From Muntiacus reevesi (lineage: Eukaryota; Chordata; Mammalia; Artiodactyla; Cervidae), in assembly GCF_963930625.1 (NCBI RefSeq), contig NC_089250.1:199057932-199121931 (forward strand): a DNA stretch of 64,000 nt, given 5' to 3'. Every line of letters begins with the position of its first letter. Position 1 is the first letter of the stretch. The notes under the pieces were generated by a model that saw nothing but the letters and a program-made list of their open reading frames with translations, ran no database searches and was not told where the DNA came from. Of this stretch, positions 42,960-54,101 are shown piece by piece. The position numbers and the translations under genes are program-made.

Positions 42960-45402
42960 TTGTATTAACACCAAAAAAAGATGCCCTTTTCATCATAGGA
43001 GACTGAAATGCAAAAGTAGGAAGTCAAGAGATACCTAGAGCAACAGGCAAGTTTGGCCTTGGAATACAAAATGAAGCAGGGCAAAGTCTAAAAGAGTTTT
43101 GCCAAGAGAACACACTGGTCATAGCAAATACCCTCTTCCAACAACACAAGGGACAACTCTACACATGGATGTCACCTGATGGTCAATACTGAAATCAGAT
43201 TGATTATATTCTTTGCAGCCAAAGATGGAGAAGCTCTACACAGTCAGCAAAACAAGACCGGGAGTTGACTGACTCCAATCATGAACTCCTTATTGCCAAA
43301 TGCAGACTTAAATTGAAGAAAGTAGGGAAAACCACTAGACCATTTGGGTATGACCTAAATCAAATACCTTACGAATATACAATGGAAGTGAGAAATAGAT
43401 TCAAGGGATTAGATCTGATAGACAGAGTGCTTGATGAACTATGGACGGAAGTTTGTGACATTGTACAGGAGGTAGTGATCAAAACCATCCCCAAGAAGAA
43501 GAATTGCAAAAAGGCAAAATGGTTGTCTGAGGAGGCCTTACAAACAGCTGAGAAAACAAAGAGAAGCGAAAGGCAAAGAAGAAAAGGAAAATTATCTCTG
43601 TCTGAATGCAGAGTTGCAAAGAATAGTAAGGAGAGATAAGAAAGCCTTCCTAAGCGATCAATGCAAAGAAAAAGGAAAACAATAGAATGGGAAAGACTAG
43701 AGATCTCTTCAAGAAAATTAGAGATACCAAGGAAACATTTCATGCAAAGATGGGCATAATAAAGGACAGAAATGGTATGGACCTAACAGAAGCAGATGAT
43801 ATTAAGAAGAGGTGGCAAGAATACACAGAAGGACTGTACTAAAAAACATCTTAATGACCCAGATAACCATGATGGTGTGATCACTAACCTAGAGCCAGAT
43901 ATCCTGGAGTGTGAAATCAAGGGGGTCTTAGGAAGCATCACTATGAACAAAGCTATAGAGGTGATAGAATTCCAACTGAGCTATTTCAAATCCTAAGAGG
44001 TGATGCTGTGAAAGTACTGTACTCAATATACCAGCAAATTTGGAAAACTCAGCAGTGGCTATAGGACTGGAAAAGGTCAGTTTTCATTTCAGTCCCAAAG
44101 AAAGACAATGCCAGAGAATATTCAAACTACTGCACAATTGCACTCATCTCACACGCTAGGAAAATAATGCCCAACATTCTCCAAGCTAGGCTTCAACTGT
44201 TTGTGAACCAATAATTTCCAGATGTTCAAGCGGGATTTAAAAAAGGCAGTGGAACCAGAGATCAAATTGCCAACATCCATTGGATCATAGAAAAAGCAAG
44301 AGATTTCCAGAAAAATATCTACTTCTGTTTCATTGACTACGCTAAAGCCTTTGACTCTATGGATCACCACAAACTGTGGAAAATTCTTAGAGATAGGAAT
44401 GCCAGATCACCTCACCTGCCTCCCGAGAAATCTGTATGCAGGTCAAGAAGCAACAGTTAGAACCAGACATGTAACAACAGACTAGTTTCAAATTGGGAAA
44501 GGAGTATGTCAAGGCTGTATATTGTCACCTTGCTTATTTAACTTATATGCAGAGTACATCATGCAAAATGCCAGACTAGATGAAGCACAAGCTGGAATCA
44601 AGATTGCCAGGAGAAATATCAACAATCTCAGATATGCAGATGACACCACCCTAATGGCAGAAAGCAAAGAACTAAAGAGCCTCTTGATGAAAGTGAAAGA
44701 GGAGAGTGAAAAAGCTGGCTTAAAACTCAACATTCAGAAAATGAAGATTATGGCATCTGGTCCCATCATGGCAAATAGATGGGGAAACAATGGAAACACT
44801 GACAGACTTGATTTTCTTGGGTTCCAAAATCACTGCAGATGGTGACTGCAGCCGTGAAGTTAAAGGACGCTTGCTCCTTGGAAGAAAAACTGTGACAAAC
44901 CTAGACAACATATTAAAAAGCAGAGACATTACTTTACTGACAAAGGTCCATCTAGTCAAAGCTGTGGTTTTTCCAGTAGTCATATATGGATGTGAGAGTT
45001 GGACTATAAAGAAAGCTGAGCACCAAAGAATTGATGCTTTTGAACTGTGATGTTGGAGAAGACTCTTGAGAGCCCCTTGGACTGCAAGGAGATCAAACCA
45101 GTCAATCCTAAGGGAAATCAGTCCTGAATATTCACTGGAAGGACTGATGCTGAAGCTGAAGCTCCAATACTTTGGCCACCTGATGCAAAGAACTGACTCC
45201 TTAGAAAAGAGCTTAGTGCTGGGAAAGATTGAGGGCAAGAGGAGAAGTGGGTAGCAGAGGATGAGATGGTTGGATGGCATCACCAACTCAATGGGCATGA
45301 GTTTGAGCAGGCTCCGGGAGTTGGTGGTGGACAGGGAAGCCGGGTGTGCTATGATCCTTGGGGTCGCAAAGAGTTGGACACGGTTAAGTGACTGAACTTG
45401 TA
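42960..45402 (+). mobile_element. BovB (RTE) LINE, 2.4 kb, frames broken
   Basis: The longest BovB in the window. It enters in the endonuclease region (near 42,975, 'gatgcccttttcatcatagg'; a 'cagattgattatattctttg' segment at about 43,197), continues with the linker (43,265-43,639, open), and the reverse transcriptase: 'GTRDQIANIHWIIEKARDF' encoded near 44,250, 'MSPCLFNLYAEYIMQNARL' at 44,522 and the catalytic 'YADD' at about 44,635. The C-terminal part follows (44,790-45,254). The 3' end is at about 45,400 ('acacggttaagtgactgaac'). Several frameshifts and stops prevent a full-length protein. The start of the endonuclease is missing. Confidence 0.93.
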
Positions 45403-45605
45403 TGAATATCAAATGAAGAGCAGGCTAGCTTATCTGCACGTTTCAGGAAAGATCATTAAGAACAGCAAATCGTATTTTTTTACATAGTTGGGAGACTTAG
45501 AGAACACCAGACTATCCCGGGGTAACTAACTATGTCTTGCCTTTTGATATCCACACACCCACACACAAAGACCAGTTATCATGTGTAATATGATATTTTC
45601 TAACT
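45403..45605. other. Unique sequence, nothing recognised
   Basis: No repeat or gene recognised apart from a short 'acacacccacacacaaag' run near 45,555. Confidence 0.35.
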
Positions 45606-46035
45606 TCTTTTTTTTTGGCCTACCAGTTTAATACCAGCATTTTCCCATCATCTTAAACATTTTCTGAAACTTTACTCATAATTGCAGCATAGCATTTCAT
45701 AAAATGCATATACCATCACTTTTTAATCAATATAGTATTGTGTACATTTAAGTTCTTTCCATTATTTCACCACTTTAACTAAAGAAGAATGTGCTGAACA
45801 TGCTTATAATATAAATCTTTCAGCAAATATCTTAACATTTCAACAGGCTGAGTTCTAACAAGCATCTTCCATTAATTTTTTAAAGTTATTTGAAATCCTA
45901 GAATTGTATGAGGGTGCATATTTCTGTGCACCATGGATAACTTTAAATAATTCTTAACTTTGTGGTAGGTTCAAAATGCTATCTTATTTAAATTGAATTT
46001 GAGTTTCTTTGCTATCTAATGAATTTTATTATTTT

Positions 46036-46238
46036 GCATGCTGAGTCGCTTCAGTCGCATCCAACTCTGTGACCCCATGGATTGCAGCCCGCCAGGCTCC
46101 TCTGTCTCCATGGGATTCTCCAGGCAAGAATACTGGACTGGGTTGCCATTTCCTCCTTCAGGGGATCTTCCAGATGCAGAGATCAAACCCACGTCTCTTA
46201 TGTCTCCTGCATTAGTAGGCAGGTTCTTTACCACTAGT
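46036..46238 (-). repeat. Bov-tA SINE with 13 bp duplication
   Basis: Antisense copy: 'gctgagtcgcttcagtcgca' to 'ttctttaccactag'. A perfect 13-base duplication 'attttattatttt' lies at 46,023-46,035 and 46,239-46,251. Confidence 0.94.
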
Positions 46239-46453
46239 ATTTTATTATTTTACCAGTTTTATACATTCTTTCAGGAATCCTTTGTCTTTTCTTCAGTTTT
46301 CTGTTGGGGCGTCTTCCTTATTGATTTATAAAAACTATATTTAGTAAAGATATTAATATTTGTCTATCCTACCATTTTCTCTTTCTTTCTTTCTTTTTTC
46401 TTGCATTTTATTTCCACTTGTGGTTGCTTTTTTTGTGTTCCAAAACTTTAACT

Positions 46454-46567
46454 TTTTTTTGGTCACATCTCAAAGCTTGTGGGATCTTAATTTCCCAACA
46501 AGGATCGAACCCAGGGCCCCAGCAGTGAGAGCACGGATTGCTAACCACTGAACTGCCAGGGAATCCC
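46454..46567 (-). repeat. CHR-type SINE head with 14 bp duplication
   Basis: Antisense copy: 'cttgtgggatcttaatttcc', 'caaggatcgaacccagggcc', 'ttgctaaccactgaactgcc'. A perfect 14-base duplication 'ccaaaactttaact' lies at 46,440-46,453 and 46,568-46,581. Confidence 0.93.
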
Positions 46568-47537
46568 CCAAAACTTTAACTTCTGCTTTCTTCTTTGATA
46601 TCATGGTAATAGTCTTTCCGAGTCTCAAGAATATATACGTTCTTACTCAAATCTTAATCTCTTACTCCATTGTTTTCTTTTCAACATTGAAATGTTTCAT
46701 TTATCTTGAATTAATATTGGTGTAGATGTAAATGAGGAAATCTGACTACAGTTTTTCCAGCTTAATCAATTAAACTTTGTTTCCAGCTATTCTGTCCCAA
46801 TAAAGTCCCAGTAATGCATGATTTCCCAACCGATTTGAAATTCCACCTTTATCATGTGTTTCTTGTATAGCTGTGCTTATTTCTGATTTTGTATTCTGTT
46901 CTATAAATCCACTTGCCTGTTTCTGAGCTAGAACCACACCGTTTTAATTACTGCGGCTTTATAATATATATTGTATGACACTGTAGCTTCCTCCCCATGA
47001 TTCTTCCTCTGACACAACGCATTGACTCTTATCTTTAATTTATTCATCCAAAAGAAACTTTATAATTGTAATGTCAAATTCAATTTTTAAAATCCTCTTG
47101 GGATTTGGATTGGTATTACAGTTGATTTATAGATTAATTTGAGAAGTATGGATGTCTTTCTAATATTACGATTTCCCATCTCTCCATTTATTAAGCTTTT
47201 AATTGAACTGTCTATAAATTATGGAACAATATTAAATATTAATTGTGTTAGCAGGCATCTTTGTCTTGCCTGACTTTAATGAGATTCATAGCCTGGAGCT
47301 TACAGCACAGGCACTAGAGTCAAAACATTTGGGTTTATATCCTGGCTTCACTGATCAGTACTTTGGGTCTTTGGCAGATTATTCTTTTGTGCCAAGTTTC
47401 CTCAAATTTCCTTTCCTTGTAAGGTTAATACAAATACCTACCTAGTGATACTGTGATGAGGTTTAAGTGAGATAACAGATATGAAAATAGTTAGAACTAT
47501 GTCTGCCACATGGTTCTCAATAAAAGTTAGCTATTGA

Positions 47538-48050
47538 AGACGCCAGACTTGTGGTTGCCAAGGAGAAGGGGAGGAGAGGGAAATATCGGGTCTGGGTACC
47601 AAATGCAAATTATTACATAAAGTTCGAATAAACAGCAAGGTCCTGATCCTACTGAATAGAATGAGTGGGCTTCCTAGGTTGGTGCTAGTGGTAAAGAACC
47701 CACCTGCCAATGCAGGTAGATGTAAGAGACGAGGGTTCAATCCCTGGGTCAGTAAGATCCCCTGGAGGAGGGCTCGGCAACCCTCTCCAGTATCCTTGCC
47801 TGGAGAATTCCCTGGAGAGCCAGGTTCCTACCTGGCTACTGTAGTCCATGGGGTTGCAAAGAGTTGGACAAGACTGAAGTGACTTAGCAGGCACACGCCA
47901 TATAGAACAGGGAACTATATTCAAAGTCCTATGATAAACGATAATGGAAAAAGAATATGAAAAAAGAATATATGTATAACCGAGTCACTTTGTTGTTCAG
48001 CAGAAATCACAACATTGTAAATCAACTGTACATCAATAAAACTTCTTTTA
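47538..48050 (+). mobile_element. Artiodactyl L1 3' end with 16 bp duplication
   Basis: A 5'-truncated L1 3' end: 'cttgtggttgccaaggagaa', 'ggtcctgatcctactgaata', then after a SINE 'agaacagggaactatattca', 'aaatcaactgtacatcaata'. Flanking duplication 'aaaag(t/c)tagctattga' at 47,522-47,537 and 48,051-48,066 (15 of 16) fixes the ends. Confidence 0.93.
47666..47897 (+). repeat. Bov-tA SINE nested in the L1 3' end
   Basis: Begins 'tgggcttcctaggttggtgc', contains 'gggttcaatccctgggtcag' and ends 'gactgaagtgacttagcagg'. The L1 text 'atagaa' occurs on both sides. Confidence 0.92.
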
Positions 48051-48379
48051 AAAAGCTAGCTATTGATACTATTTAATCCTTCAAGTCCCTGTGGGTTTAA
48101 GATGTATATTCTTTTTCATGTTGAAGATGCAGCCTTCCTGGTTTCTTACGGTAATTTTTTTCTTAATTAGTGATGGATGTTGAATTTACCAAGTGCCTTT
48201 TCAGAATCTGTTGAGAGGATCATTTTTTTTTTCTTATGACCTATTTCTACACTGAGTTATGATTCTGTATTACATGTAATGATATGGATCTCGGCGGGAT
48301 ATGACGGCTTTACTCTTAATAAATTGTGCTTTGGTAGATATTACTTGGAATCTTGACTGGTCAGTTTCTCTCAAGGGGG

Positions 48380-48940
48380 AGCTTCCACTTGTCAGCTTGA
48401 GGTAGATAAGCTGCCCGTCAGCATTCTGGCGGGTGTCTCACCCCCTCCCCGCTTCACCTTGACAATGTCTGGGGGCTGCCTGTTTCAGAAGAAGGATCAT
48501 CTCTCCATCTCTGCCCTGCTGGGGAAGTGGCTCCAACCTGTCTGTAGGGCTAGGGGAGAGGAGCTCTGCAAGCCCAGCTGCCGTTTCTAGAGAGCTCTGA
48601 CATTGACGGTGCTTCTGCCCACACCTCTCACCCCACCTGGGTCCCTGGTGCCTCCAACTCCAGAGCCATGGGAAGATTCCACTCTCTTATTAGTGATGCC
48701 CCCTTCTCCCTGCAGCCACTGACGTTTCAGCGTTCTCTTCCAAAACCAGCACCCCTTGCCTGTCAGCCTCCCTTCTTCCGCAAGCGAGCCTCTCTTCATT
48801 GCCTGCCACCAACTCTTCACCCATTCTCTTGATATTTTGACTTTATACAGTCTATCTTCGTGATCGATTTAGCGGTGACAGAGGAGAGATGACACTGTTT
48901 GAGCTCCCATGTCATATGGAAGTACTACTGCGAGTGGGGA
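48380..48940. other. Unique GC-richer sequence
   Basis: No repeat family is recognised. A 77-codon minus-strand frame (48,587-48,820) is low-complexity (G/R-rich) with no recognisable domain. Confidence 0.35.
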
Positions 48941-48949
48941 CTTTTCTCA

Positions 48950-49595
48950 ATATCAAATGATGCCCTTTGTCTCATTTAAAGTCTTCTGCCTTGGATGCCA
49001 CCTTCTCTGATGTTAATAACGTGACTTCGCTTTCTTTAGACTGGTATTCTCCTGCTGTATCTGAACCTCTCCACTTTCACACAAGATGTTTCCATCCTTG
49101 TGTTCTGGGGTGGTCTTGTAAACACAAATATGACTGACTAGGTTTTATGTTGAAGTGAGAAATCTTTATTGTTGTCATTTTTTCAAACGATGGGCTTTAG
49201 CCTGTTTACAGTGATTTTTAGTATTAACACAATCAGTTCTACTTCTGCACTTCTGTCAACTGCTGAGCAATTTTGACTATTTTCTCCTTGCTTTCCTTTC
49301 CTGTCTCTTTTCTTATGTGAGCTGTACTTAATTTGCTTTTTTATTTTCCAGTGTCTTGAAAGATACATGTCCTGTTTTTAATTCTTCATTGTATGTTTCT
49401 CTAATAGAGCAAATGAGTAGGGGGAACTCTGCTCCTTCCCTCCCCCTCTTCGTCTGTTGCCAGTTTCTTAGTCTGCGGTGATTTAACCCTGGATTTTGAA
49501 TTTGATAGATCAAATTATGTATTAATTTCTTCAACTCTATCGAGGTATAGATTATTACTTTTTGCATCTAATTTTTCAAGAAAAATATTGATATG
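48950..49595 (-). repeat. Old L1-like LINE fragment
   Basis: The text 'aaatgatgccctttgtctca' then 'gccaccttctctgatgttaa' and 'gacttcgctttctttagact' corresponds to antisense L1 ORF2. The following 400 bases are consistent with the same old element but are too diverged to be certain. Confidence 0.5.
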
Positions 49596-49606
49596 AAGAG
49601 CTAAAT

Positions 49607-49735
49607 AGGGACTTCCCTGGTGGTTCACTGGTTAAGAGTCCACATTTCCACTTCAGAGAGCACAGGTTTGATACCTGGTTGGGGAACTAAGATCCCACAT
49701 GCCCATAGGACGGTCAAAAAAGGAAGAAAGAAAGA
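49607..49735 (+). repeat. CHR-type tRNA SINE
   Basis: Begins 'gggacttccctggtggttca', includes 'caggtttgatacctggttgg' and 'gggaactaagatcccacatg', and ends in a GAAA-rich tail. Confidence 0.88.
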
Positions 49736-49949
49736 GTGCTACAGGTATTCTTTGGACTCCGTAGTTTGTTCTGTCCTTTTATGTACAACTTCCCCTGTTG
49801 CTGCACACCATCTCTCAGATCACTGATTTTATTTTTAAGAAATCTTTTTGGAGAATGAGGTGGAATGTTTTTCAAACTTATAGTGCTTTTCTTTTGCCTT
49901 CACAAGTGAATTGTCTAAATATTAAATATTTGGAGTCACAGTTTTCCCC
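49736..49949. other. Unique or LINE-like sequence between two SINEs
   Basis: Nothing firm is recognised. It may belong to the same old LINE as the preceding stretch. Confidence 0.3.
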
Positions 49950-49966
49950 ACAAAACTCTATAGATG

Positions 49967-50160
49967 GGACTGCCTTGATGGTGCAGTGGCTAAGACTCCA
50001 CGCTTCCAATGCAGGAGGCCTGGATTCAGTCCCTGCCAGGGAGCTGGATCCGACATGCCTCAACTAAGAGCTTGCATACCACAGCTGAAAAAGAAAAACC
50101 CTACATGCCACAGCTAAGACCTGGTGCAGTCAAATAAATAAATTAGTGAATAAATATTTT
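49967..50160 (+). repeat. CHR-type tRNA SINE with duplication
   Basis: Begins 'gggactgccttgatggtgca', includes 'tggattcagtccctgccagg', and ends with an 'aaataaataaattagtg' tail. The flanks 'acaaaactctatagatg' (49,950-49,966) and 'acaaaactatggatg' (50,161-50,175) are duplicate copies with a 2-base gap. Confidence 0.9.
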
Positions 50161-50175
50161 ACAAAACTATGGATG

Positions 50176-50745
50176 ATGATCTGTGTTTTCTAGCATTTAA
50201 TGCTGCTTTAAAGTCCTTCTCTGGCTTAAATTTGTGGAAAAGCTGTTTCATTTGCTTTATCTAGCTTGGATATCAATAATACTTCTAGAACGTCTGCATT
50301 TTCCATATAATTTTAAATGTTTGCCCTGATGCATGTTTGTACAGATAGGTGAAGGGTGGATTGATGGATAGATGAATGGATGGATGGATTCACGGATGTA
50401 AGTTTTATTTTGTTTGGACTAAGCTGACCTTTTGATATGTTCACGTCGCCCATTCTTTTACCTCTGGAAATGCCTCTTTAGTGAAATCTTTTGCCTGTAG
50501 CTCTATTCAATTTCTTTCTGGTTTCCTCTTCAATAACATCCCAAACTATTCTTTGCTAATGACTACTCTGTCACCTCTCCTCTTCCTTGTGGCCGCTCTC
50601 ATCAATTTAGTCTTGTGGATTTTTACAAGATCAGGCTCAAGTTTGTTCTGATTTTTATTTTCTATGTTGTTAGGCCTCCTCTTGACTGTTGTCAGTGTGG
50701 TTTGCTAATGCATTCTTAGATTCTCTACGGTACCATCTGACCTCA
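50176..50745. other. Mostly unassigned AT-rich sequence
   Basis: No firm repeat is recognised apart from a short GATG-rich tract at 50,357-50,398. Confidence 0.35.
50357..50398. repeat. (GATG)n-like simple repeat, imperfect
   Basis: The tract reads 'gattgatggatagatgaatg' followed by 'gatggatggattcacgg'. Repeat units are imperfect, so it is probably stable. Confidence 0.8.
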
Positions 50746-50749
50746 TCTA

Positions 50750-51075
50750 CACCTGTTTCTGTCTTATCCTATTGTCTTTTCATTTCATCCTGTGATCTTT
50801 CCATCCAAGCCAATGCTCATCTGTTGATCTTCTGCCCAAATGTCCACTCTAGGGTTTCTCTGACCTCTCAGTCCGTTGTTATGCTTGCTCTTCTTTTCCC
50901 CGACCCTGGATTGTAGTTACATATTTGCCCATTTGTTCCTTATGTCCGCCACCAGACCAGAGTCTCCATGAGGGCAAGGGCTATATCTATCTTATTTAGA
51001 GCCATGGCCTCAGCGCCTGGCACAATGACTGGCAAACATGGGTACTTAATAATTATTTGTTGAATGAGTCTATGT
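50750..51075 (+). repeat. L2 LINE 3' end
   Basis: L2 3' landmarks: 'ctctagggtttctctgacct', 'agtctccatgagggcaaggg', 'cctcagcgcctggcacaatg' and the tail 'aattatttgttgaatgagt'. Confidence 0.88.
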
Positions 51076-51535
51076 CTACATTACACTGACTCGGACTCCC
51101 TTTGGCCAAAATAACATTGTCTGAGCCAGAGGTCCCCAAACTTCTGTCATTGTTAGTATCACCTTTCCCTCCAACATTCATATACCATTTGTACTATTAT
51201 TTACTTTGTATTTGTCTTCAGATCAAGTCACTTTTCTATGCTCACTGCATATTTAAGCCCCATCCTAGTAATAAAATTAAAGTTTTAGTTCTAGTTTAAA
51301 CTAGATGTTTAAATGTTCTAGATGTTCTAGTTCTAATTTTCTAAAATGCATTAAAACAAACACAAAAGTGTTTTTAAAAAATACAGTTTTCATCCACGAA
51401 TTACTTGCACATCAGAAATGATGTGTGATGGAACTTTGGGAAATCCTTTCTAAAGAGCTTGGGCTGCTCCATTTCTTCACGGTGCCCACGTCTTCTTTCT
51501 TTAGGCTTTGCTTCTTCCCCTGTTATTCATTTGAC
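51076..51535. other. Unique AT-rich sequence
   Basis: No family is recognised. A small cluster of repeated 'gttctag' and 'agatgttcta' motifs occurs at 51,285-51,345. Confidence 0.35.
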
Positions 51536-51539
51536 AAGC

Positions 51540-51885
51540 ATGCGTCATATGCTTTTTGGCTGCCTGTGGTGGTGTGTCCCAGCGACAAGGACTGAGACTC
51601 CACACTCAGCTGAAAACAGCATCCCTTCCTGATGGGGTGTGCAGGCTAACCAGGAAGAAAGGCAATAAATAAGCAGATATGCAAGAGAAATACAGATCAT
51701 GCTCAGTGCGATGAGGGAAATGAACCATGGGTTTATAGAGTGACATTTGAGATTGGAGACATTTGAACAGAGACCAGAGGATGAGAAGGACCGAGCCATG
51801 GCAGAGTCAGGGGAAAGTGTGCTAGGCAGAAAAAGCAGAAAAGGCCTGGAGGCAGGTGAGGGTAGGACTGATGGATTTGAGAATG
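51540..51885 (-). repeat. L2 LINE fragment
   Basis: Antisense L2: 'aaaggcaataaataagcaga', 'gacatttgaacagagaccag', 'aggatgagaaggaccgagcc' and 'aaaggcctggaggcaggtga'. Confidence 0.8.
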
Positions 51886-52105
51886 TCATTTAGCTCATCC
51901 TTTGGGGTGTCCTGAATATCTTCCAGAACTGAAATGTAGAGCTGGATCATTCTAAATCACTGCCCGGACAGGAATCCAGATTTGCACAGTTTGGGCAAGG
52001 CCTGGACCCTGTAGAAATATTGTTGACTCAGTAACTATACAAGCGCATCTTTGACCTGGACGATATCTAAGCATTAGATATAAAACTCCCCAGGGCTTTG
52101 TCCAA
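51886..52105. other. Unique sequence, nothing recognised
   Basis: No repeat or gene recognised. Confidence 0.35.
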
Positions 52106-52121
52106 GAGCATTGCTCTCCTT

Positions 52122-52528
52122 TGGAACTGGGATGAAAACTGACTTTTCCAGTCCTGTGGCCACTGCTGGGTTTTCCAAATTTGCTGCCATATTGAATGCA
52201 GCACTTTAAGAGCTTCGTCTTTCATGTTTTTAAATAGCTCAACTGATTCCTGGGTCGGGAAGATCCCCTGGAGAAGGGAAAGGCTACCCACTCCAGTATT
52301 CTGGCCTGGAGAATTCCATGGACTGTACAGTCCATGGGATTGCAAAGAGTCAGACACAACTAAGTGAATAGAAGAAGAAGAAAGAAGAGGAAGGAATTCC
52401 ATCACCTTCACTAGCTTTGTTGGTAGTAATGCTTCCTAAGGCACATTTGACCCCACACTCTAGGATGTCTGGCTCTAGGTGAGTGACCACACCATCGTGG
52501 TTATGCAGGCTATTAAAACCTTTTTCAG
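52122..52528 (-). mobile_element. BovB, inverted 5' segment of a twin-primed insertion
   Basis: This segment is antisense BovB from the region just before the reverse-transcriptase core. It aligns with about 43,860-44,105 of the long BovB copy: 'atcctagagtgtggggtcaa' and 'aacccagcagtggccacagg' on the minus strand. It shares one insertion with the plus-strand 3' part that follows, because the 13-base duplication brackets both. A 5'-truncated Bov-tA interrupts it. Confidence 0.9.
52247..52385 (+). repeat. 5'-truncated Bov-tA SINE nested in BovB
   Basis: Begins inside the tRNA part at 'gattcctgggtcgggaagat', runs through 'actccagtattctggcctgg' to 'gagtcagacacaactaagtg', followed by an 'agaagaagaaagaagagg' tail. 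It splits the BovB text between the equivalents of 'gatggaattcc' and 'agttgagctat'. Confidence 0.88.
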
Positions 52529-52930
52529 GTGGACCATAAAAATGGCTAAGCTCTGAAGAATTGATACTTTCGAATTGTGGGGCCAGAGAAGACTCTTGAG
52601 AGTTCCTTGAAAAACAAGGAGATCAAACCAGTCAATCCTAAAGGAAATCAACCCTGAATACTCATTAGAAGGACTGATGCTGAAGCTGAAGCTCCTGTAC
52701 TTTGGCCACCTGATGCAAAGAGCAGACTCATTGGAAAAGACCCTGATGCGGGGAAAGATTGAGGGCAGGAGGAGAAAAGGGCAGCAGAGGATGAGATGGT
52801 TGTATAGCATCACCAGTTCAATGGACATGAACTTGGGCAAACTCTGGGAGATAGTAAGGGACAAGGAAGTCTGGTACGCTGCAGTCCTTGAGATCGCAAA
52901 GAGTTGGACACAGCTGAATGACCACAGCAA
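52529..52930 (+). mobile_element. BovB LINE 3' end, second half of the same insertion
   Basis: Sense BovB 3' end, equivalent to about 45,000-45,400 of the long copy: 'ggctaagctctgaagaattg', 'gactcttgagagttccttga', 'tactttggccacctgatgc' and the terminus 'ttggacacagctgaatgacc'. The 13-base duplication 'cattgctctcctt' lies at 52,109-52,121 and 52,931-52,943, outside both BovB halves. Confidence 0.95.
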
Positions 52931-52943
52931 CATTGCTCTCCTT

Positions 52944-54100
52944 ACTCCCTGAATGATCAGAAAGCCAGCCCCTGCTCACCCTTGGAACCGCAGGGCTTCG
53001 TGTATTCTGAAACACCTGCCTCTTCGGGAGACAAAATGAAAAGGACTCCTGTTGGTGGCTAACTTCTCCCAGGGAGACAGCAGGGAACTGAGACCAGGCA
53101 GGAGGTGTTGCTTCCAACAGTTGCAGTTGGATCACCTCCCACTAGGGGGCACTGCTATGCTGCAGGAAGTGGGGGGCAGGCTTGCAGAACTCAGCCCTGA
53201 AAAATTTAGTACCCAGGGGGGCTCTGGAGTGTGAGATTGGAAGGCTTGGTGTTTAAAAAGAAGATAAACTCACTGACTCATCCAGTCTTTGGCTGGGACA
53301 TTTGTAGATGCCTGGAATGCATTCAGATCTGCTGGGGACAGCAGATAGGTCCTTAGCATGGATTCAGGCGCAGGTGGAAAGTGGGGCCTCTGTGGACACT
53401 GCAGGCAGGGAGTTCTGGGTGGTGAAGGTGGAGGTGAAGATGCACAGGCTGGGGGGCAGGAAGGGCGGTGAAGTTGGCATCAGAAGGCCACTGGGTTGAC
53501 TAGCTCCATCCTCCGCCTGGGGCTGGTCAGTGTGGAGAAACTTACGTTTTTGGCAGCAGGATAGTGAAGATGTTTCATTCTAACAGTTTCTATATTCTGT
53601 ATGGTGCGAACTCATCTGCTGAGAAGGGCAGAAAAGGGCAGGCTTTGATCATTGGCAGAGTGTGGAAAAGGTCTGAAAAAGCTGTTTGCAGAATGGGAGG
53701 GTGAGTTGGCCAGAGGAACATGGCAGAATTGCCGGCTGTGCTGAGACCCCTAGTGTCAGGAATCAGGTATTTGTAATGGAGCCATCCTGCGGGTTTCAAA
53801 TGTTCTCCAGCAGCACCTTCCCTTCTTCCCCTCCATCTGTGTTCACTTAGATTGACTTCCAGAGACGCAAGGAGGATGCAGGTCCCCCAAGCCACCCCTG
53901 GGAACCATCCCTGCTACTCGGTGAAGCAGACTGACTCAGAATGGATGCTGGCAAGCAGGGTCTACGGAAAGAAAGATGCTGAGCTGCTCCCTGCAGCTCC
54001 AACCATGAAAAAGGAAGCTGTGATGGGTCCTAAACTGGCAGGGACCAATGTCAGGAGAGATTGGGTGGGAGATTACCAGTTGGATTCAGTCATAGATTAC
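52944..54100. other. 1.15 kb without a recognisable repeat or gene
   Basis: Open frames at 53,308-53,499, 53,590-53,895 and 53,852-54,115 show no recognisable domain. The sequence is GC-richer than average for the window. Confidence 0.35.
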
Positions 54101-54101
54101 A

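Larger units (their letters stand above)
47287..48085 (+). repeat. MIR remnant split by an L1 insertion
   Basis: The left part (47,287-47,537) shows 'ggcactagagtcaaaacatt', 'gatactgtgatgaggtttaa' and 'tggttctcaataaaagttag'. The last 20 or so bases resume at 48,051. It lies inside the older minus-strand L1. Confidence 0.8.
45610..48370 (-). mobile_element. Old L1 LINE, opened by several later insertions
   Basis: A minus-strand L1 remnant. Its 3' part is at the left ('atttcataaaatgcatatac', 45,691; 'ttccttattgatttataaaa', 46,313). Antisense ORF2 landmarks follow: 'ttaatattggtgtagatgta' (46,709), 'ggcatctttgtcttgcctga' (47,254) and, beyond the inserts, 'cagaatctgttgagaggatc' (48,204). The old body is interrupted by Bov-tA, CHR, MIR and L1 insertions. 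It is inactive. Confidence 0.72.

Noticed and set aside
44720..45412. 230-codon minus-strand open frame, the longest in the window
   Set aside because: It is read antisense through the BovB 3' half. The real BovB coding sense is the plus strand, and equivalent antisense frames appear over other BovB copies (for example 52,475-52,933).
50357..50398. GATG tract as a possible CRISPR-like or satellite array
   Set aside because: Units are 4 bases, imperfect and without spacers; a plain simple repeat.
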